A stretch of 64,000 nt of DNA from Eopsaltria australis (taxonomy: Eukaryota; Chordata; Aves; Passeriformes; Petroicidae): contig JAVTVJ010001768.1 in NCBI GenBank assembly GCA_034509425.1, positions 186,001 to 250,000 of the forward strand, given 5' to 3'. A program made the position numbers and the translations under genes. Positions within the stretch are counted from its first letter, which is position 1; every line of letters begins with the position of its first letter. Under the pieces are notes generated by a model that saw only the letters and a program-made list of their open reading frames with translations, was not told the origin of the DNA and ran no database searches. Positions 58,501 to 64,000 of the stretch are shown here, piece after piece.

Positions 58501-61500
58501 CTATTGCATATTATTAAACTAACAACAGTGAAATCATTACAAAAAAGTATGACCTGCCTTAGTCTCACTGACTCTCAGAACCAAACAAACAGCTGTTACA
58601 GACTAGTGGCTCTAAGTCTTGCTTTTTTTGTTTAGTTAACCAAATAAAACATTTTCCTTTCAAATTACTGCATGTTATGTGCAGATAAGGTAAAGAGTCT
58701 TTGAGAATACAGCATTATACAGTACTCTCACTTTAACAATCCCCTTTTCTCAAAATAGTATTAATCCTGTTTTTATGCAGATAAAGTCTAATAGTGCCTT
58801 AAGTTTTTAGCTTTTATATTTTCCAGATCCTGTGCTGCATTAGTGAATAACTCTGAGCTCCACACAGAGTGTGAGTGAGCTCTCTGCACAGTTTGGTCAG
58901 ACAAAACAATCCTTCCAGGCCTGAGAACCAAGGTCATCCTCAGCCTCAGGCCCCAAAAAGTACAAACAAAGTGAAATGGGAGGGGAGCAAACTGGGGGAA
59001 TGTGACTTCATTACCTGAAGCTGTACTTGGACAATTAACCCCTGAGATGCAAACAGACCAAACTTACGTCTGTCTGAAAATCTCATGCCCATTTTCCATC
59101 TTGGGTGCAGCTGTTATCTATTGAGGGCCTTTCATAAATACCCACTTTATTCTCTAACTCTGTCTGGCCTCTGTTCTAGGAAGCCACTCCAGGCATCACC
59201 AGTCACCACAGGAGAGAACATCAGCTGTTGGTGAGACACACAGCAGACATTCTGAAACGTACAGCAGGCTGCAGATTAGAAACCTAGAAGCCTGTGACCC
59301 CCAGGCAGTTTCTCAGGCTCACTCACACTCTGTGCATGCCAGGCTCCCACTCTCCCAGCCCCCATCTGGCCCTACCTGCACTGGTAGCGAACCCCCACGA
59401 TGCGGGCGTGGCAGTGGCAGCAGGAGATGAGCCAGTCACACTGGCTGCTGCTGCTGCTGCTCCCTGGCTGGCTCTCCACAGGTGGAGCTGCTGCTGTCAC
59501 TGAGCTCTCACAGAAATCTGGAGGTTGATTGTGATGAACAAGCTTCTCATACAGCTTCTGCTCCAGCCTCTCAACAGTCTCCTTAACCACTTGTTCCCTG
59601 AACTGGAGAGAAATGACAGCAGTCATGGATGAAGTTTGAAAAGCTGAGTTGCATTGTCACAAGTCTCCCAATCTGTCAGTAGTCATAGACTACTTCAGAA
59701 TCCATTTCCCCCACCCCCAGCACACTCTACATGAAACTAAACAAATACCACATTCCTCAGAGAGAACTTTGATTTCAGAAAATACCAACCCAGAGCTTTT
59801 CAAAAGGCAAGTTAAAAAAACACATATTTGTGCTTACAATATTGTTTTTCTTCCATAACCTTGCATGAAGGGAAGGAAACTCATCTCCAAAACAATTACC
59901 AGGACTCCCAAACCCCTCTGGACTCTCTACCATTAAGTTCTGATTTGCCCACCAGTGATGTTTTAAACATTACCATGACCTTCCCCTATTTTTAGTTTGT
60001 ATAAATAGATGGCAAAGGAAAGAAGACTCTAGAGAAAAAAGCTTCAAGATAAATGTACACAGTTTCAAGAACTCTCTAGCTAATGAATTCTTTGCAGTGA
60101 TATTAAACTGCTTTTCATTGAAGCTTATTAGCTGTTCAAAGTAAGTTAACATTCACATCTTAACCTTAGCTTATTATCAAAGCCTTCCTGAAAGTATTTT
60201 CTCAAAGTGAACAGTCAAGGAAAGTAAGGTCACCAAATGCTCTGCTTGCAATCACAGGAAACCAAAAGCATTGCCCTGCTGAAACTGAGCAATCAAGAGG
60301 CTAAAAAAGCAGCACTGTTCCATGTTCTCACACAGTGAGTGGTGTGGAGTTCCTGTGGAGTCTGAAGTGCCACAAGGATTCTGTTATGGGAGCTACTTAA
60401 AACTACACTCAAACTAATCAAATGCATCAACTAAACAATCCAATTCCCACAAGTGGTATGGATCAAGTTTATGGCTCTGGGTTTTTTTAAGGTATCCCCT
60501 ACACTGTAGACACACTTAGACATTTAATTCCCATTAAGATCCTGGTCACAAATGCTGATGGCAAGTGTGTTCAGATGTCAAGAGTTAGGCACCACAAAGA
60601 TCTCTTCCATGTACAATTTCTTATAGATTTAATTATACAAATACTTGCAAGACAATACACTTACTGTCTCCAAGTAGCTAGTAAACCATTCTGGAGGATT
60701 TTCATTTGTGCTTTCTGTTCTGATCTGATTTAACTTTTGCTGAGGAAAAAAAACAAAAGAAACAAAAAGTATGCAAAGTTTAAAAGAAACCCTCAACACA
60801 GCAAGTTAACTGCTGAAATCACTTTTAAGTGTCCTTACAGAAAAATATTTAAAGTTTTTCAGAAAACAATGGAGAAGCAACACAAAGTAGCCACTGATAT
60901 TTTCCTGAAACATTTCTGCCTCATTAGCATTCGAGTGTAATTACACAGCAAAGCCACAGAAGTCAAGTCAACCAGAAGTTACCAGATGGCCACGAGGGCT
61001 TCAGGACATGAATTGCCCTGTTTATCAAAATACTTAAGAATGGTCCACATGAAAGCACCTTTCTTTCTAAAGACAGCATAAAATTATCTTCTTGAAGGCA
61101 TTGAAACTATTTGGTGAGCTTCAACAGGTGCAGGTAACTGAAAACAGAGACCAACTTCTGCACTCAGTTTTTATATATGGCTAAAGAGGACAATCAGTCC
61201 ACAAAGTGAATTACATTCATTAATTCTCTGTTTTAATGCAGCTCAGCTTCTTACCTGAATGGTCAGCTCCTTGTCATTTTTTAATTCTTCCTCTAATCCC
61301 TGAGCTAGCTTGGAATAGTCCAAAAGTGGTTTCTTCTCATCTTTAAGAAGCATTGGCTTTTCTGTCACTATTTTTTCATGTAGTTGCAAAGCACGAGGAG
61401 AGTTCTTTTGGTAGGCATTCATCTGAAGCTGATTTCCTTGTTTAACTGCAATCTAAATGAACAGTTCACACAGACACCACGTTTTCCACTTACAATCAGC

Positions 61501-64000
61501 ATAAAAAAAATCTGTAAAAATACAGTATTACACTACATTGGAGAGTTTAGGAAAGGGTGGGGAAAGACTAACAGACACCAAAAGAAAAACTGAGACAGAC
61601 ACCAAGGCAGAGTCAGGTGATATTCTAATTCTTACAGGTTACTAATATGCTTATTAAAAAGTTTATTAAAAGCCAAAGGATAATCATGCAAATATCCTAC
61701 TGGAATTTTTCAGCCTACAATAAAGTGTTCATAGGAGCCAGTAAATAATAGATTGTGTCTAGAAATTTATGATTATTTTGAAATTACCAGATTTGAAATT
61801 CAAACCATGAGCAAAATGTTCTGAAAGACTTAATAATGTAGAACAGGAATGTAAAGGAATGTAATTCTTATTTTGTGTAACTGCTTTTAAAGTAACTAAG
61901 CACTCACTCTAATAAGTTTTAATGATGTACTCTGGCAGCAAAGTCTATGTGACAAGATTTTTAAGGGTTTCACCAAAGCCCAATATTTCCAAATATGAGA
62001 TTCCTGTTGAAGGGTTTCAGAAAGTCAGTCTCTGAACCAAACCACTGCTTCTCAGGGTTCTCAATCATAACTGCCTGTTCAACCAACTTAGAAAAATTAA
62101 GACTACCCAGGATGGAAGAAAAATGCAGTAAGGCATTCAAGCTACTGTCCAAAGCTAGAAAACAGCTATTCTGATATCCTGGGCCAGGTAATGCTGGGGT
62201 TTTTTTTCTCAGCTACACCAATTTTAATTGGAGAAAGATGAATATATTGAAAAAAGTCAAAGAGCAGATTTACCTTTAGAGCTTCTTCATATTCCTCTAA
62301 AGAAAAATAGAAAGAAATGTGAATGGCCCCTATCTCACACAACAGATGTAAGTTCAGCACATGGTATTTAGAAACCCTTACATGACAAGGGGCCTCCCCT
62401 ACCTTCTGGAAATTCTCTTAAAATAGTGCAAGAAATTGTAGATACAGCAACAAGCACACATTTTCACAGCTAAGAGCCACACCATTCCATCAATTTATCA
62501 CTTCCAATTTGCTCCTGTGGATCAAGAACTCTTTCCTCTGGGAAGAATTTGATGCCAAATCATATATATAAAACACAAAAATCAAAAAGCAAGCATTCTC
62601 AACTGTGTCTCCAAAAAATCACAAGCAACAGTTGGGGTCTCTTTCTTGATTTCACCTCAGTAAAGCAGCAGCTCACCTTTGCTGTTCACAGAGACCTGCA
62701 AAGAGAAGTAACAGTGAGCAAGAGCCACAGACACATTTTTGCAACTCCCTTAAAATTAACACACTTCAGAATAAACACACTTCTATTCACAGTTTGTAAA
62801 ACTGTGTTATTGCTGCTGTGTTTAATCATTACCCAAAGCTGTGGTGCTTTGGAGCAGCCCATGTTTGTAATTGGATTGGCACAGGAGGCAGTTCTGGCAC
62901 TGCTGGCACCCAAAGCACGTGTGCTCTCCTCACAAAGTCAGAGCCTGTACCCCTGGGCTCACTGCACAAGTCCAGAGCTTGGCCCCAGCTGCTTTAAACG
63001 CCCAGCAAAAGATCAGTTAAGTCTTTCCTAAGCCCATTCTTCTACAGATACTCATTTATCAATTCTCCACATAGAAGTCACTAATACAAAAAGCTGTTTA
63101 ATCCCTACAGCATCGCAGGATCCTGAACAATGTTTGCTCAGTGTTTCACAAAAAGCTTTCACAGATGCATCTATATATTTATATATTATACAGGCTGGAA
63201 AATAAAGGGAGAACCATTCCCTGGAAGGTTGTTGGAAGCTTCTTGACATTTCCCCTTAGGGGAAAAAAATAAGAACAAGAACCCTCATCTCATTTAGCAG
63301 AGCTCTAATCCAAGCAGCAGAACACTGTGCTTGCAAAAGGTCCTTTCTGTGTGAGAGTTACATTCCCCTCTGAATCTCTAGATAAACAAAAATAACACGA
63401 GAGGGTGAGACTGTGCCAAGCAGGAAGTTACTCAACAAGGACAACTAGAAGTAACCAATTTGTTTTCTGAGTCAGTAATCTGCTTGGAGATTACAGCAAT
63501 TGCATAAAGCAAGCAGAGGATTTGAGTACAGCAGATCACTGAAGCAAGCATATGCTAATGGCAGGGGACCTACATTTTCCAGAGGAAGGAGTCTGGATTG
63601 AAGAGACAGGGCTTTACCACAGCTGCAAACACTAATACTTACAACTACCTAATTCCCAATTAAAAAAAAAAGTTCCTCAACAGAAATATTTCTCCCTCTG
63701 AGCACAGAGGACCACTGGCCGTTTCAATGGGGTGGGAAAAAGAAAGGCAGCAGCTTCCAAAAAAAGTATTTTAAAATATGTGTGCTGCATTATGAGTAAA
63801 AACCACGAGATTAGCAGCTATTTTCTTATTAAAGGGCAAACATTCCCTCACCCCACCTGCATAACAGACACTCCTGAAGGAGCCACTACAAATTATCACG
63901 AGGCAGAAAGGCTCCCAGCAGTCATTTTTCAGCTGACTTATTGGGAGGGTGGGGTGGCAGGTATTTTACCTCATCATTATCCTCATCAATGTATTTGATC
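49423..64000 (-). CDS. NBR1: Next to BRCA1 gene 1 protein (autophagy cargo receptor), 5'-partial, apparent frameshift
   Basis: Twenty coding exons of NBR1 are visible; the first ones are beyond 64,000. NBR1 links ubiquitinated cargo to LC3/GABARAP on autophagosomes. Visible in order: end of the PB1 domain (IKYIDEDNDE...EEYEEALK), ZZ zinc finger (CCHCHARIVGVRYQCSLCPA and on to HVLLKL), coiled coil (FLKAEKQRLRAEKKQRKAEV), four-tryptophan/FW domain (FVDENLPDGTHLKPGTKFIK to FGPRIWCSIVVDP), LIR (SSEDYIIILPECF), amphipathic helix (LVKGALSVAASAYKALFAGP) and C-terminal UBA (EMGFCDRQLNLRLLKKH). All exon phases join except at 57785-57948, which is one base short and would end the protein soon after the ZZ finger. 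Since all later exons are open and well conserved, a sequence or assembly error or a recent allele is more likely than an old pseudogene. Larger introns not listed hold nothing recognised. Confidence 0.95.
49972..50077 (-). CDS. NBR1: NBR1 exon, amphipathic helix
   Basis: YPQGSSIAGELVKGALSVAA then SAYKALFAGPPIIEQ, the membrane-binding J helix before the UBA. Confidence 0.96.
50784..50853 (-). CDS. NBR1: NBR1 exon, linker
   Basis: PSGEDNLGPGSSAFLTKFSE then YP; low-conservation linker. Phases fit both neighbours. Confidence 0.85.
51399..51477 (-). CDS. NBR1: NBR1 exon, linker
   Basis: NPTFQEPNTPASENISCAPH then DQIQRE. Donor GTATTG is weak. Joining to 50853 gives DQIQREEPSG, similar to the mammalian linker. 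Confidence 0.85.
51679..52151 (-). CDS. NBR1: NBR1 exon with LIR
   Basis: Largest NBR1 exon. It has an acidic run (RDEEEDDKDDVQSQ) followed by SSASSEDYIIILPECFD, whose YIII core (52032-52021) is the LC3-interacting region, then ...SMYSSALSQPGLEK. Confidence 0.97.
52747..52881 (-). CDS. NBR1: NBR1 exon, linker
   Basis: SSQTLQDTFSCNMIHEESPV through VTENSC. Poorly conserved; assigned by open frame and matching phases. Confidence 0.85.
53008..53199 (-). CDS. NBR1: NBR1 exon
   Basis: MAEACFSVDSSVVKVKAEHA, then the conserved SGTQFVCETVIRSLTLDAAP. Confidence 0.95.
53465..53776 (+). mobile_element. CR1 LINE 3' end
   Basis: Classic avian CR1 3' end: ttcttccctgtgagggtggg, agaccctggcacagggtgcc, then the terminal attctgtgattctatgat near 53757. 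It lies in an NBR1 intron, antisense to the gene. Confidence 0.95.
53984..54094 (-). CDS. NBR1: NBR1 exon
   Basis: MTPCMSPLPRDSPLLEKPGL then GQIEEENEGSGFKLVP, highly conserved in vertebrate NBR1. Confidence 0.96.
54411..54486 (-). CDS. NBR1: NBR1 exon
   Basis: DLLSFELLDINIVQELERVP then HNTPV. Confidence 0.97.
54946..55098 (-). CDS. NBR1: NBR1 exon
   Basis: DASLKTETGAQLMGEITEQA through EREFYIPSVDLLTAQ. It follows a GC-AG intron. Confidence 0.96.
55528..55815 (-). CDS. NBR1: NBR1 exon, FW domain part 2
   Basis: LKLMWGNLTLASSEKKDVLV through TYTSHWRLSHKGEQFGPRIW. The donor reads CAG/GCAAGT, a GC donor with otherwise perfect consensus. Confidence 0.97.
56297..56456 (-). CDS. NBR1: NBR1 exon, FW domain part 1
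   Basis: SPNQPFQAIVPTLSAVFVDE then NLPDGTHLKPGTKFIKHWRM, with the conserved Trp residues of the domain. Confidence 0.97.
57103..57309 (-). CDS. NBR1: NBR1 exon, coiled coil
   Basis: LQKQMDKRFLKAEKQRLRAE then KKQRKAEVRELKKQLKLHRK, a Lys/Glu/Arg-rich coiled coil. The acceptor leaves one base to complete the previous codon, which the preceding exon does not supply in phase. Confidence 0.96.
57785..57948 (-). CDS. NBR1: NBR1 exon, ZZ finger part 2, one base out of phase
   Basis: It opens LCPAYSICEECEAGTYAHDP then NHVLLKLRRP in the proper frame. Its last part, SPRLPATLEQV, is conserved but lies in another frame. The exon is 164 nt where a multiple-of-three fit with its neighbours needs 165. The switch falls between about 57,825 and 57,865, after RRP, in C-rich sequence. 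Confidence 0.9.
58795..59198 (+). mobile_element. Solo LTR (TGATGCC family), copy 3
   Basis: About 404 bp, collinear with 26823-27241 from tgccttaag to ggcatca. It is antisense to NBR1 and inside an intron. The left terminus is mutated (tagtgcc) and I found no clean target duplication. It lacks part of the segment before the poly(A) region. Confidence 0.78.
59376..59602 (-). CDS. NBR1: NBR1 exon, start of ZZ finger
   Basis: FREQVVKETVERLEQKLYEK, a Ser-rich linker, then ISCCHCHARIVGVRYQC with the first zinc ligands. Confidence 0.96.
60665..60739 (-). CDS. NBR1: NBR1 exon
   Basis: QKLNQIRTESTNENPPEWFT then SYLET; WFTSYLET is conserved. Phase 0 at both ends. Confidence 0.95.
61255..61452 (-). 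CDS. NBR1: NBR1 exon after PB1
   Basis: IAVKQGNQLQMNAYQKNSPR through ELKNDKELTIQ; AVKQGNQLQM is the conserved end of the PB1 region. Confidence 0.95.
62274..62296 (-). CDS. NBR1: NBR1 23-nt micro-exon
   Basis: Completes a split Glu and encodes EYEEALK. Flanked by ttctttag and gtaaatc. The peptide matches the PB1 end of NBR1. Confidence 0.93.
62677..62695 (-). CDS. NBR1: NBR1 19-nt micro-exon
   Basis: Encodes VSVNSK plus one base; acceptor tttgcag, donor gtgagc. Joins IDEDNDE to EEYEEALK as in other vertebrates. Confidence 0.92.
62696..63969 (-). other. NBR1: NBR1 intron, nothing recognised
   Basis: Unique-looking sequence with no repeat family or RNA gene seen. Confidence 0.5.
63970..64000 (-). 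CDS. NBR1: NBR1 exon, PB1 domain (cut by window end)
   Basis: IKYIDEDNDE, with the acidic OPCA-type motif of PB1 domains. Donor GTAAAA. The exon continues beyond the window. Confidence 0.93.

Overview
The window is vertebrate nuclear DNA, almost certainly from a bird (a songbird is my guess). The evidence is three intron-rich genes whose products are close to their vertebrate orthologues, compact introns, CR1 LINE fragments with the avian 3' end, and many solo LTRs of endogenous retroviruses. No operons, phage, CRISPR or bacterial features are present.

Layout. Positions 1-15,570 are a gene-free flank with two related minus-strand solo LTRs (1,082-1,691 and 2,951-3,636), two copies of an LTR-like element on the plus strand (about 7,790-8,241 and 11,870-12,173) and two CR1 fragments. 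A CpG-rich promoter with CCAAT boxes lies at about 15,580-16,345. ETV4 (PEA3-group ETS factor) follows on the plus strand, 12 coding exons from 16,346 to 29,878, 463 residues, with its poly(A) signal near 31,465. DHX8 (DEAH-box spliceosomal helicase) is on the minus strand, 23 coding exons from 46,565 down to 33,260, 1,192 residues, so ETV4 and DHX8 converge tail to tail. A GC-rich promoter with a 38-bp G-rich tandem repeat sits just upstream of the DHX8 start. NBR1 (selective autophagy receptor) is also on the minus strand, 20 visible coding exons from the window edge (64,000) down to 49,423. Its 5' end, including most of the PB1 domain, lies outside the window.

The three genes do not form a pathway: ETV4 is a transcription factor, DHX8 releases spliced mRNA from the spliceosome, and NBR1 carries ubiquitinated cargo to autophagosomes. 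Their adjacency is positional.

Most notable: (1) the NBR1 exon at 57,785-57,948 is one base out of phase, so the sequence as given breaks the frame directly after the ZZ finger although all later exons are intact; (2) a solo LTR begins 8 nt into ETV4 intron 9, immediately beside a weak splice donor; (3) a 22-copy, 23-bp minisatellite fills most of ETV4 intron 2 and is open in all six frames; (4) a triple 21-bp repeat upstream of ETV4 carries three TGACCTCA sites; (5) NBR1 has a GC-AG intron and two consecutive micro-exons (19 and 23 nt). I saw no unknown multi-gene system.
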